A DNA stretch of 64,000 bases from Tritrichomonas musculus (Eukaryota > Parabasalia > Tritrichomonadida > Tritrichomonadidae): positions 1,116,001 to 1,180,000 of the forward strand of contig JAPFFF010000023.1 in NCBI GenBank assembly GCA_039105265.1, in the 5' to 3' direction. The notes beneath the pieces are model-generated. The model did no database searches and was not told the DNA's origin. It saw only the letters and a list, made by a program, of their open reading frames with translations. The position numbers and the translations under genes are program-made. Shown here in pieces: positions 1 through 9,134 of this stretch. The stretch's first letter is position 1. Each line of letters starts with the position of its first letter.

Positions 1-426
1 ATTAACCAAATCTGTAGGTATTTCAGGTATGTCAGTTGATAATGCAAAATTGTTAACAATGTAATCACGTAATGTATTAACAGCGTTTTGAATTTCTTCA
101 CTACTAGCATACTTTAATAATTCTTTATTGAATTCCTCTGTTTTCAAATAATCGAATAAATCAGTTGTTTTCGCATAAGACTGTAAGTCCTGTTTCTTCG
201 AATACTCGCTTAAGCTCGTAAGCTTTGCATACTCATCAAGATTCGTAAGCTTTGCGTAAGGTTTCAATAATTCTTTCAATTCCTCGGTATTCAAGCTTGA
301 CCCCAAATTATTTCCGTTATTACACTTACACCCACATGAAGTGGCATATTGTTTTATGTATTCTATTATTAATTCATCTATTGTATTTACCCTTTTGATA
401 CCACCTGCTTGCTCTATCGTAAACAT
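1..426 (-). CDS. fibre-like protein with YAK-type repeats (partial, runs off the window)
   Basis: The minus strand is open from an ATG at 426 to the window edge (142 codons). After about 30 residues there is a Cys-rich patch (CGCKCNN), followed by repeats of the form YAKLTNLDEYAKLTSLSEY. The same kind of repeat (YALKSELP, YALKKDIP) occurs near the C-termini of the large fibre-like proteins at 13,905 and 25,908. Function is inferred: trimeric fibre or stalk protein of the virion. It diverges from the gene at 441 with only 14 bp between the two start codons. The C-terminal part is not in the window. Confidence 0.6.
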   Translation of the reverse strand, partial: MFTIEQAGGIKRVNTIDELIIEYIKQYATSCGCKCNNGNNLGSSLNTEELKELLKPYAKLTNLDEYAKLTSLSEYSKKQDLQSYAKTTDLFDYLKTEEFNKELLKYASSEEIQNAVNTLRDYIVNNFALSTDIPEIPTDLVN

Positions 427-440
427 TTTGAACATAATAA
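427..440. promoter_or_regulatory. 14-bp divergent start region
   Basis: Only 14 bp (TTTGAACATAATAA) separate the start codons of the minus-strand gene (426) and the plus-strand gene (441). Any promoter must overlap the coding starts or be very short. A second divergent pair, in element 2 (23,810-23,823), has the same spacing. Confidence 0.4.
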
Positions 441-3035
441 ATGACGTCAGATGTGGATGAACAATTAATAATGAATGAGGTGAAAAAGAAAGATTATCAA
501 GATATGCTCATATTCATGTTCCAAAATAGTAAATCAGAGCAAATAAAAACAATAATACACAATATTATTGAGTATCTTAAGAATCCTCGTAACTATATCA
601 AAGACGTGAAAGAAAAGCTAAAAGATATGCTTGATAAATATAACGCAAAGCCTAAAGGAAGTAAAAGACAAAAAAATGAATTAGCTAAAATACTTGATTC
701 AAAAGCGAATTACTTTATTGATATATCTGGCTTACTAAAAGATAAAGAAAAGCCTGTTATTCCACATATTGAGGAAGAGGAAGAACCTGACTTGGAAGGC
801 CACTATTTTAGAAACAGAATTAATAAAGACATTGAATCACTTAGTAATTTATTTACACTTGATAGTAATCATATTAATGCTTTACACTTATTTTATTGTA
901 TTGCTGATGACTCAAAAAGGTATCCGTTATTTAATAAAAAAGATACTACACAGATTCAATTACTTGTCGTATCATTAACTGAAAACATAGATTCACATAA
1001 AAACAATAAGATACCAGATGACATAAATAACCTAATGCAATTTGAGAAACAAAGAAGACAAACCAATATTGAAACAATGAGAAAGTTAGCTGAATCTAAT
1101 CAAGAAGGTCAGCAATTATTAGATGCTTACAATAAATCTTCTACAATTGATGCTAACCAACTAGAAAGGTTTGGCTTATTAAATGAAGAGTTTACTGCTA
1201 AAAACCTTTATGGTTACTATAATAGGTCTATAAATCCTAAAGATGACTCCGATGTTAGAGTTAGGAATATCACATTACAATTACATGATGCAATAAGAGA
1301 AACAAACATATTTGAAGAAACAACTGAACCTAAAAACAAAAAGCAACTCAAACAATTAATAAAGTACCTTAATGAAAATGGAGATAGAGAAATATTTTTT
1401 AATATGAATAGTGATATAGAAGAGCAAAGTGATATAGAAGAGCAAAGTGAATCTGCGCCACAGGCGAGTCTTTCAAAGAAAGCCGAACATTTGCAAAGCA
1501 AAGTTGTTAAAGACAATTATCATGCAATTTACGTAAATCTAGAAGATGATAGTGAATCTTTATCCGACTATAAAACAATGTCGAAGCGTGTTTTTAGCAC
1601 ACCAACCAAAGAATATCTTAGAAGAAACAAACCAATTGAAGCTGAAGATGACCACACCAACTTTTCAGAATTATTGAACTCAAATATTGAAACAACAAAA
1701 GGACCTGAAGTAAATGCTGCTGAATTCTTAAATGAATATATGAAGTCTATCCCAACAGGTAAACGTGCTGGTAAAACATTTGAAGCATCACAAAAACGTA
1801 TGAGCGACCTGTACATTTTCGAAAACAAACAAAGTATCGATGTTAGTAAATATCGAGGGGAATTATTTGATATTCTTATTAACGGTAATTACCGTGTCAA
1901 GTTTTCACCTAAATGTGCTACAAGAGACGGAGCAGAAGCTTATTGCAAGAAAAGATTTGATAAAAATGGATATCCATTATATCGTTTAGTACCAGCTAGG
2001 CATGACACTAAAGACCCTCTCGGTAATCCAATTTGTGATTTAAACGGTGATAGAGTTGAAGATATTGTTATTGTTGATACCCGTGGTAAGCCTGTTATTA
2101 TTAATGGATATCGTCTTGTTAAAGCAGACCCTTATAAGAAATTATGGCAAACCGAACGTATTGCTGGTAAAACAAATGATTCATTTGAAGTATGGCTTAA
2201 GAATCTTATGGGAGCTAAACGAACATGGGAATACACTCCAGAACAATGGAATGAAGGTAAGTTTAAACCTGAAATTGATAAGAAATTAGAAAAAGTAATA
2301 AACTCATATCAATCTGTTGGTTTATCCAAACCCAAAATCAGTACCAAAATTACTGCAAGAGGTTTGTGGAGTTCTATATTTTCAAAAATATGGCAAACTG
2401 TTTTATACAATATATTTACTAATGAAGAATACAAAGATTTGGAACCATTAAAATGTATATTTAGTTATTTCAAAGTATGTACAGCCATATTTATTGCACG
2501 TTATGAATCTAAAGTGATGAAAGACCATGAATGCAATGATTGGAGTAATTGGGCTAAATATAAGAAATTACATCCAAAATCCGTAAATGCTGAATTGGGT
2601 GTTATGATTCAAAAAGAGTATAATGAAAGCATTAAAGCGACTATGCCAGTTGATGGAGAAATAAATAGTGATGGTGAAATATCAGGAGTATTACAAGAAA
2701 TATTGGAGCAAACAAATGACCTCATCTTTAAGACTGGTCTTGGATTCACAGAAGATAAGAAAGACCAATATACACAGTTAGCTCAAGCTATAATTGAAAA
2801 TAAAGTAAGTACAGCAACAAAGAAGCAATTACAAGACAAATTTGGTGAAAATATTGATGCTTGGATTGATTCACAAGTTGGTGGAAATTACACCACAATC
2901 AAAGGATTATATAAGGCTGCACATAAAGGTGCTGGTGATAAATCATATATTAGGTCACGAACTGTTGAAAAGCCAGCTACAGCTGAAATTGTTGAGGAAC
3001 CTTCTGATGATGATGACGATGAAGATGAAGCATAA
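441..3035 (+). CDS. large conserved Maverick protein, function unknown
   Basis: An 864-residue protein. Residues 1-420 are charged and probably partly helical, with an acidic patch near 330-345 containing the duplicated motif DIEEQS. The middle part (about 490-600) is the most structured and contains the motif DLNGDRVEDIVIVDTRGKP followed by NGYRLVKADPYKKLW. An aromatic, possibly membrane-associated stretch lies near 650-690, and the C-terminus is a run of Asp/Glu. I believe similar NGD..EDIVIVD proteins recur in trichomonad Mavericks, but I cannot name a function. A virion or replication-associated role is only a guess. The start at 441 gives a TAAATG context. Confidence 0.7.
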   Translation: MTSDVDEQLIMNEVKKKDYQDMLIFMFQNSKSEQIKTIIHNIIEYLKNPRNYIKDVKEKLKDMLDKYNAKPKGSKRQKNELAKILDSKANYFIDISGLLKDKEKPVIPHIEEEEEPDLEGHYFRNRINKDIESLSNLFTLDSNHINALHLFYCIADDSKRYPLFNKKDTTQIQLLVVSLTENIDSHKNNKIPDDINNLMQFEKQRRQTNIETMRKLAESNQEGQQLLDAYNKSSTIDANQLERFGLLNEEFTAKNLYGYYNRSINPKDDSDVRVRNITLQLHDAIRETNIFEETTEPKNKKQLKQLIKYLNENGDREIFFNMNSDIEEQSDIEEQSESAPQASLSKKAEHLQSKVVKDNYHAIYVNLEDDSESLSDYKTMSKRVFSTPTKEYLRRNKPIEAEDDHTNFSELLNSNIETTKGPEVNAAEFLNEYMKSIPTGKRAGKTFEASQKRMSDLYIFENKQSIDVSKYRGELFDILINGNYRVKFSPKCATRDGAEAYCKKRFDKNGYPLYRLVPARHDTKDPLGNPICDLNGDRVEDIVIVDTRGKPVIINGYRLVKADPYKKLWQTERIAGKTNDSFEVWLKNLMGAKRTWEYTPEQWNEGKFKPEIDKKLEKVINSYQSVGLSKPKISTKITARGLWSSIFSKIWQTVLYNIFTNEEYKDLEPLKCIFSYFKVCTAIFIARYESKVMKDHECNDWSNWAKYKKLHPKSVNAELGVMIQKEYNESIKATMPVDGEINSDGEISGVLQEILEQTNDLIFKTGLGFTEDKKDQYTQLAQAIIENKVSTATKKQLQDKFGENIDAWIDSQVGGNYTTIKGLYKAAHKGAGDKSYIRSRTVEKPATAEIVEEPSDDDDDEDEA

Positions 3036-3069
3036 AAAAATTACTATTCCTACTTTATATCCTTGCTAA

Positions 3070-4065
3070 TTATTTTTTTGAACCTGGTAATTTGAATGTT
3101 GTTGTATGCGCCTTATTTGTTCCTGGATTTACCTGTGATTGCATAGCAGGCCCAAGCTTCGCTTGCGACAAGAAATCATTTTTAGCTTCTGTTGGACTTG
3201 CAACCTTTTGATTCTTAGATGTATTACGAGCTATACTAGATTTTTCAGGTTCTTGGTAAAAATATTTGAATTCAGTTATTGGTGATGGTAATACCTTCTT
3301 TGGGCGTATTTCATCGGGTATATCAAGTTTTTCATTATTATATTCAATATTTACTTTTGGGTCATATCCACTAAATAAGGAAGGCTCCCTAGGATGTGAA
3401 TTATTTGTATTTACCTTTAAGATAGGGCTTGTGATATTTGATTTGAATACATTGAATACTGGAAAATGGTATTTCCAATCCTGAAATTCATATTTGAAAC
3501 CTTTAATATCAGCATCTTCATTTTTATTTCGCAATCGAACTTTCTGCCATTGGCTCATGAATGTTTCTTTTTCGAAACAGAGAAAGATAATTATTGGTAC
3601 TGGCTTAACTGTGCAATCAACGTCTACGCTCGAAGATAGTTGATAACAGAAATTATTTGTTTCTTTTACATCATATCTATAATCATAGTCTCCAATCAAT
3701 AGTATATATGTTTTATTTAGGTCAGGAAATGATTTTTCAACAAATTGGATATCGGTATTACCAAAATTAGAAAAAAGGTCCACAGTTATTGTGAATAAAC
3801 GTAATAGACTAGGATCGTTTGTATTATTTATATTTCTCTCATCTTTGAAATCCACTTTTTTAGGTAAATCCAACGTTACTTCACTACCATTAATAAGCAC
3901 AAATAATTCATGGTAATTACTACTTAAATACAATAAGACTCTCCTATTTCTTTCAGAGATATATGAAAACAGTTGATGGTCCTTATTAATATTTATACAA
4001 TTTGGATCTTGCAAATTAAGTTCTTGCAGTGCTGTGAATACCGATTTTTGGTTGCTGTTATTCAT
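3070..4065 (-). CDS. hypothetical Maverick protein, proline/lysine-rich C-terminus
   Basis: A 331-residue protein, convergent with the 864-residue gene (34 bp apart). Residues 1-220 look globular with many beta-prone stretches (LLYLSSNYHELFVLING; TYILLIGDYDYRYDV). The last 110 residues are low complexity, rich in Pro, Ser and Lys. The start codon is preceded by a T6 tract, as for other genes of the element. A short GC-rich hairpin unit (3,149-3,165) lies inside the coding frame near the C-terminus. Position and beta-rich content would suit a virion component, but no family is recognised. Confidence 0.6.
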   Translation of the reverse strand: MNNSNQKSVFTALQELNLQDPNCININKDHQLFSYISERNRRVLLYLSSNYHELFVLINGSEVTLDLPKKVDFKDERNINNTNDPSLLRLFTITVDLFSNFGNTDIQFVEKSFPDLNKTYILLIGDYDYRYDVKETNNFCYQLSSSVDVDCTVKPVPIIIFLCFEKETFMSQWQKVRLRNKNEDADIKGFKYEFQDWKYHFPVFNVFKSNITSPILKVNTNNSHPREPSLFSGYDPKVNIEYNNEKLDIPDEIRPKKVLPSPITEFKYFYQEPEKSSIARNTSKNQKVASPTEAKNDFLSQAKLGPAMQSQVNPGTNKAHTTTFKLPGSKK

Positions 4066-4089
4066 TTTTCCTTCGAAAAAAGCTGTAGC

Positions 4090-4482
4090 TTAATAAATAA
4101 GAAGGCAGCTCATGATAAATGCTGATGGTATGATTGAATTGCCATACAAATCGGTAAACCATATCTTGTAATCTCTCTTATTGCTACTGAAGAATTCGTA
4201 TTTTCGATATTTGGTTTGACGCTTATTAGCTAACATAATGAATGAATCACAATAGGCATCTAATTGAACTATATCTGAATGCACCATTAAATCACCAACT
4301 AAAAAGTCTTTTACAATTGCTCCAACATATTGAATTACAATATATTTCTTGTTTCTGCTTGATACAAATTCAAGTGGCAGCGTAAATTCTGTTGATTGAG
4401 TGTGGAAATAACGTTTTGTTATGGGCTGTTTTACATTGTTTGTTGCAACATTCTTGATATTATTCATAAGCATTTTTTTCAT
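4090..4482 (-). CDS. small conserved Maverick protein, candidate minor structural protein
   Basis: A 130-residue protein between the 331-residue gene and the integrase. It has an N-terminal basic leader and then a beta-rich body, ending in WFTDLYGNSIIPSAFIMSC plus LLIY. A C-terminal pattern of W/F-x-D-x-x-G-x-x-I-x-P followed by a hydrophobic strand looks like a jelly-roll-type or coat-associated protein, but this is inference from appearance only. The start could be Met1 or Met4. It is transcribed in the same direction as the integrase with only 5 bp between them. Confidence 0.5.
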   Translation of the reverse strand: MKKMLMNNIKNVATNNVKQPITKRYFHTQSTEFTLPLEFVSSRNKKYIVIQYVGAIVKDFLVGDLMVHSDIVQLDAYCDSFIMLANKRQTKYRKYEFFSSNKRDYKIWFTDLYGNSIIPSAFIMSCLLIY

Positions 4483-4487
4483 AGAAA

Positions 4488-5843
4488 CTAAATGTTAAAA
4501 TACTTAATGTAATCTTCATTTAAGTCTCCAAATGAATTACATATGAATTTCGTATATATAATAGGTACTTCAATAATAGCTTTTTCAGCATCAGTCATAC
4601 GTTTCCTACCTTTATGTGGCTTTTCTTGTGGTTCATCTTTTTTAACAGTCTGATATGGTTTTAATAACTTGCAGATTACATTTCCATTACGATACTCTAG
4701 AAACTCAGCAATTTCATTAAATACTCTTCTACGCTTCTCATGCTTTTTTTGCGTTTTGCTTTTATCGAGATGAACTAATATAATATTACCTCTATTATAA
4801 GATAACAACCCCTTAAAACGTTGTTTATCATTGATTTCCCGTAATTTCATTTGCATTTTCCTGATATATCTCCACTCCAAATCAGTATCGTTTTGCATTT
4901 GAGCTGGGGTATAATATATGTACTTCGTTGGTTTTACAAGATTCTTGTCATAAAAATCTGATGGGTCATAATCAAAATTCTTAAATCGAAGAGAACTATG
5001 AGGGGTATTATTATAGTAATCAACCATTTGTCTCATCAAATTATAATCACTTAATCTTCGCTCATCTAACCCAAAAGCATTTCTCAGAGTTCTTATAACA
5101 GAATCAACATTTTTGTGAGCTAACGCATATGGAGAATCATTAATAATGAATCTTATAGGATAGAAATCAGTGATTGAATCTATTGTATTTTCCCAAAACT
5201 GGATGTCTTCAAATTGTAAATTGAGTAGCCTTTGGAAACGAGGTTTATAATAGTCGCTTTTTTTAAGCAGTTTTTTAAGAGTTTCCAGTTTGTGGTTCAC
5301 GAGGATTTTACTTAATATTTTATCAAACTCTTTTATCCTTGCTTCTTTAATTACCGCTTTCAAGTCAAATATCAAAGTAGTTTCTCCTGTTGAAAACCTA
5401 ATGACAACACTATTATCTTTCATCTCTTTTAATCCAGGTTCTCCATCACATTTGATAGTTTTGAATAGAAATTGTGGATATCTTATTATAATTCGTTCAA
5501 GGGAAAACCATATATTTCCTTTATCCTTTACAGGTTCAACGATTAGGTATCTTGTATTTGTATTGATGAGAACCAAATATATTTTATTTTCTTTTGTCAA
5601 ATCTCTAGTATAGTATTTGCTAAACATCAAATCTGCTTCCCAACAACCTGGTTCATTAGAGAAATTTGGTTTTGATAATTCTTTGCATGATTTCAACTTG
5701 AAGTCAGGAATAAATGGTTCTGTTTTGATATCACTTTTAAAGAAAGGTTTTATGTAATTATCAATGTATTTATACTTGGATTTGAAAGGATAATTGAGTA
5801 AGGAGTTGTATTCTTTATCGTAGATTCTTACTGATTTAGTCAT
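4488..5843 (-). CDS. retrovirus-type (DDE) integrase of Maverick element 1
   Basis: The start chosen is the ATG at 5,843 (MTKSVRIYDKEYNSL), because a T7 tract lies just upstream as for neighbouring genes; the open frame extends further to 5,909. The 451-residue protein carries an RNase H-like core, with the first acidic motif in GCWEADLMFSKYYTRD, the second in TIKCDGEPGLKEM, and the conserved VDSVIRTLRNAFG helix. A C-terminal basic, SH3-like region (NRGNIILVHLDKSKTQKKHEK) probably binds DNA. Such integrases insert Maverick DNA and create 5-6 bp target duplications. The order of motifs matches the element 2 integrase (34,525-35,622), although sequence identity is low. Confidence 0.85.
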   Translation of the reverse strand: MTKSVRIYDKEYNSLLNYPFKSKYKYIDNYIKPFFKSDIKTEPFIPDFKLKSCKELSKPNFSNEPGCWEADLMFSKYYTRDLTKENKIYLVLINTNTRYLIVEPVKDKGNIWFSLERIIIRYPQFLFKTIKCDGEPGLKEMKDNSVVIRFSTGETTLIFDLKAVIKEARIKEFDKILSKILVNHKLETLKKLLKKSDYYKPRFQRLLNLQFEDIQFWENTIDSITDFYPIRFIINDSPYALAHKNVDSVIRTLRNAFGLDERRLSDYNLMRQMVDYYNNTPHSSLRFKNFDYDPSDFYDKNLVKPTKYIYYTPAQMQNDTDLEWRYIRKMQMKLREINDKQRFKGLLSYNRGNIILVHLDKSKTQKKHEKRRRVFNEIAEFLEYRNGNVICKLLKPYQTVKKDEPQEKPHKGRKRMTDAEKAIIEVPIIYTKFICNSFGDLNEDYIKYFNI

Positions 5844-5956
5844 TTTTTTCCAAAAAAAGTATTGATATACAAAAAAATATTCACTTTGTTCATAAAGATT
5901 TGCTAGCAAATCAATATCAATTACTTAAATGCTATTATTGCTTATTAAAGTATTCT

Positions 5957-6637
5957 TCAATCAAATGTATATTGGTGTTTGAATCTATTTATATAAAGTG
6001 CAACTGTATTACCGTTAATATCTATCATTGAAACAGATTTAAGTCCACCTCGCATGGTTTTAATATAAAGTATTCTATATATTGTTTCATTAATTCTTCC
6101 ATAAAAGATATCTTCATTGTTTTCATCATCGTGATAATAATAATATTTTTCATCTTCAAATTCATGGTGTTCAGTTCTTGTATCATAAAATAACACTTTA
6201 ATCGCTTCTTTTGGTAAATCATCAATAAACTCATATTGAACTCCTCGAGAGGATGACCGATTAAACTGATTTTGGGAAGCTGTGCACCATCTGAGATTCT
6301 CTAAATGATAATCAGTTGTGTTATGGTTAATATGGTCAACATATGGAAGATTATTAGGATTATCAAGAAATTGTTTTGCAATAAGAATATGTTTTGAATA
6401 ATGTACTGTATTTAAGCATACAGCTGGATAACCTCTAGAATTACGAAGAGATTCAGATATAATATATTTATCTCTTACTCTTCGAATTGTAAATGGAAAT
6501 TCTTTTAATATCTCATAATCATCGTGTTCTTTAAGTGGTTCCCATCGTGTATCATTGTTTTCTGGTCCCTCGGAATTCCGAGGTACTGTATTTTCATTTT
6601 GTTCAACATGATTATCAGCTTGCGTAGTGCTGGTCAT
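5957..6637 (-). CDS. HNH homing-type endonuclease (NUMOD4/HNH)
   Basis: A 226-residue protein. The N-terminal NUMOD4-like part reads WEPLKEHDDYEILKEFPFTIR, followed by the HNH core YVDHINHNTTDYHLENLRW and TASQNQFNRSSS. The DHIN..., N and N positions expected for metal binding and catalysis are visible. The C-terminal 90 residues (YEFIDDLPKEAIKVLFYDT... through INRFKHQYTFD) are shared with the proteins at 11,859 and 29,936, so this is an element-borne family. It sits directly downstream of the capsid gene in the same orientation, as in element 2. Such enzymes cut DNA at specific sites and often spread themselves; here the target is unknown. Confidence 0.85.
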   Translation of the reverse strand: MTSTTQADNHVEQNENTVPRNSEGPENNDTRWEPLKEHDDYEILKEFPFTIRRVRDKYIISESLRNSRGYPAVCLNTVHYSKHILIAKQFLDNPNNLPYVDHINHNTTDYHLENLRWCTASQNQFNRSSSRGVQYEFIDDLPKEAIKVLFYDTRTEHHEFEDEKYYYYHDDENNEDIFYGRINETIYRILYIKTMRGGLKSVSMIDINGNTVALYINRFKHQYTFD

Positions 6638-6759
6638 TTTGAATTAAAATTAAAAAATTATTTTAAAAATAGATTTGCAAAAAAATGTGGTCACAGCAAA
6701 ATTGACAACTTTGTTGGCCCAGGCTTTGCCTGTGCTGCTACCAGTTTTCTCAAATCAAT

Positions 6760-8802
6760 TTACTCATTAACTTGACTGCCAGCTGGTGTTTCATCATCGA
6801 CATATTCCAATCCATTCAAACTAAGTTTAAAGTATGTATCTCTTGTGAGCCATAATTGAGTTGGGGGTGGATGTACTGTACCTTCTTCGTTAACATTATA
6901 GTAAGTATCATTTGGACCTGTATATATTGGTTGACCATTTACTTGAACTTGAATATTTCCAAATCCACCATCCAAACCATCATAGCAATATCCTGCTGAA
7001 GCACGTTCTGTTTGAATATTGAAAACAAAGCTAGAAGCATCACTTAAAGTATTTCTATAACGAACTCCATTTGCATCATTCTTTGGCATTGTCATACTAT
7101 CTTCAAATTCTTTTGTGCATTGAAGTGTGATTCCATCAAGGTCTCCAGCAGTTAATTGATTTTCAAAGAATCTTGCACCAATTGTGCTAACATTTTCATC
7201 TGGGAAGTTCTTGCCACCAATATTGAGATAACAATTTTGATATACTGGATTTTCGAAAACAGTGAGGTCATTATGATGTTTTGGAAACATAATTGACATT
7301 GTAGTAACATTAATTAATGGGATATTCAAAGTAGATTTGATACCATTTGCTGCAGGAGCAATTGGGAATGAATGGTAATCAACTTTTTGGGATGGTATTA
7401 TAATTCCTTCACGTAATATATTTTCAATACCTCTGCGAGTAGATTCACAGACACCATATCCTTGCATATTTGATTTACATAATGTGATTGTCATTCTGTT
7501 TACAGTTAATGTAGCTTTCTGTGATGAATATGTTTCGTTGTGAAGTTGTGATTTAGCATCATGAATTGCTTGAAGAGTCTGTTTAGCAGAAACAATTGGT
7601 GTTTTAACAATTTGCCAAGCATAATATCTTCCATTTTTGTCAGCATGATTTAATGGTGGTAATGTTACAGCAGGATTATGAACACATATTTCTTCATCAG
7701 TTGCACCTGGTTGTAATCCAAATTCTTCAAATTCTTCCTTTGTGTAACTGAAATTGAATTCCAAATCTGTAAGAATATCAGTGTAACCAGTACTTCCATC
7801 ATCATTATCCCATTGTTCACCAATTCGATATTGAATCTTATACTTGATAGGTGTTGGGGTTGGTTCAGGAGATGGAGACGGTGATGGGTCAGGTGTTGGA
7901 GATGGTGATGGGTCTGGTGTTGGAGATGGGTCTGGAGATGGAGCACCAGGACCTGGAATTATAGCTTCATTACCAATTTGTGTAAATTGATGTTTCAAGT
8001 GACCGCGGGCCTTTATTTCTTTCAATCTTTCTAATTCTGCAGATGAGATACTATCATTATCTTCTAGATAAGCTTTTGTTTCAGCAACAGTATAAGGGTC
8101 TATAGCGGCCCAAACTAATCCTGCGGGTGATACTTGGAAACGAATTGATAAATCACCTATGATACCATTAGGGAATAAATCGAATGCTTGTAATGCAAGT
8201 AAATCATCGAATGGTACGTTTAAATCAAATTCAACTTGGGATTTACCATTAGATTTGAATGAATTGAGGTTAACATAAGCACCAGCAACAGTCTGTGAAT
8301 AATTTGAAACGTTTTCCCAAAGTGAATGTACAAAACGCCTACGTTTCTTCTCAGTCTCTGGTTTAACAGTGGAATACAAAAACCCTTCACGAATACATTC
8401 ATTTTGCTGATATCCAACGTTTACATTATTATGGAGAATCTCCAAACGGTCAAACAATTGATTAGAAGATTTGAGCCCGACAAATAATTTGTAGAAGTTA
8501 TTTGGGTCATCAATTTGTTGTAATTTTGCTAAATCAGTATTCAATTGTAAATCTAGTTTGATGTGAAAGGTGAGGAATCCTTTATCAACATCACTAATGA
8601 AGTGGTCAGGATGTGTTAAACTGATTTGGGAATACTGTCCTTGATGAAATGGTGCGGGTTGGTCATGACAATCAACAGTTCTGAATGAAAATGAGCGTGT
8701 ACCATCATTAGTGTTAATCATTTCACGCATCTTATTAAAAGTGTCAAGTACATTCCCAGCTTCGATTTTGTAATTATGTGCTCTTTCGTTGCGATACAAC
8801 AT
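6760..8802 (-). CDS. major capsid protein candidate (double jelly-roll type)
   Basis: A 680-residue protein. It aligns by eye with the 532-residue protein of element 2 (30,591-32,189): APFHQGQYSQISL versus APIHAGSFTTFII near residue 50; LFVGLKSSNQLFDRLEILHN versus a matching WVGFKD...YEILANG stretch; and MFPKHHNDLTVFENPVYQN versus LFPLKATHHTVFKNPMFNS near the C-terminal third. Two beta-rich halves are joined by a Pro/Ser/Thr/Asp linker (about residues 286-318). Major capsid proteins with a double jelly roll are established for Polintons; assignment here rests on size, position next to the ATPase cluster and the cross-element match. The start context is TAAATG after a T7 tract. Confidence 0.7.
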   Translation of the reverse strand: MLYRNERAHNYKIEAGNVLDTFNKMREMINTNDGTRSFSFRTVDCHDQPAPFHQGQYSQISLTHPDHFISDVDKGFLTFHIKLDLQLNTDLAKLQQIDDPNNFYKLFVGLKSSNQLFDRLEILHNNVNVGYQQNECIREGFLYSTVKPETEKKRRRFVHSLWENVSNYSQTVAGAYVNLNSFKSNGKSQVEFDLNVPFDDLLALQAFDLFPNGIIGDLSIRFQVSPAGLVWAAIDPYTVAETKAYLEDNDSISSAELERLKEIKARGHLKHQFTQIGNEAIIPGPGAPSPDPSPTPDPSPSPTPDPSPSPSPEPTPTPIKYKIQYRIGEQWDNDDGSTGYTDILTDLEFNFSYTKEEFEEFGLQPGATDEEICVHNPAVTLPPLNHADKNGRYYAWQIVKTPIVSAKQTLQAIHDAKSQLHNETYSSQKATLTVNRMTITLCKSNMQGYGVCESTRRGIENILREGIIIPSQKVDYHSFPIAPAANGIKSTLNIPLINVTTMSIMFPKHHNDLTVFENPVYQNCYLNIGGKNFPDENVSTIGARFFENQLTAGDLDGITLQCTKEFEDSMTMPKNDANGVRYRNTLSDASSFVFNIQTERASAGYCYDGLDGGFGNIQVQVNGQPIYTGPNDTYYNVNEEGTVHPPPTQLWLTRDTYFKLSLNGLEYVDDETPAGSQVNE

Positions 8803-8853
8803 TTATGATACAAAAAAAGTACTTATTACAGGACTTTTTTCATTATAAAAACA
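8803..8853. promoter_or_regulatory. 51-bp divergent promoter region, capsid / small virion protein
   Basis: The capsid gene (minus) and the 84-residue gene (plus) start 51 bp apart. Each start has its own T6-T7 tract at a distance of 9-13 nt, and the capsid start reads TAAATG. This fits a bidirectional control region driving co-expressed structural genes; inferred. Confidence 0.4.
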
Positions 8854-9108
8854 ATGGGTATCGGAATCTTCAAGAAAATGAAAAATGCTTTTAAATCAGT
8901 TGGCAATACAATTAAGAATGTTGCAACTAAAGTCGGTAAAGCGCTTCCTAAAGTTGTTGAAATTGGTAAAAGAGTTACCAGTGCGGTAAAGCCTGTTTTA
9001 GGTGATATACCTCTTATTGGAGACACTATAAGAGCAATTGACACAGGGTTGAATGTTGTCGATAGAGGAATGAGAATTGGTAAGAGCTTGATAAATGAAG
9101 TAGAATAA
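8854..9108 (+). CDS. small amphipathic virion-type protein
   Basis: An 84-residue basic protein made of amphipathic helices (KMKNAFKSVGNTIKNVATKV) and a glycine-rich hydrophobic middle (PVLGDIPLIGDTI). It has the same character and neighbourhood as the 145-residue protein of element 2 at 33,205 (Gly/Ala-rich, amphipathic, next to capsid and ATPase genes). By analogy with adenovirus pVI/pX-type minor proteins it may be a membrane-active or core protein of the particle; this is inference from composition and position. Confidence 0.6.
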   Translation: MGIGIFKKMKNAFKSVGNTIKNVATKVGKALPKVVEIGKRVTSAVKPVLGDIPLIGDTIRAIDTGLNVVDRGMRIGKSLINEVE

Positions 9109-9134
9109 AAACAAAAAAATTTTTTTGAAAATAA

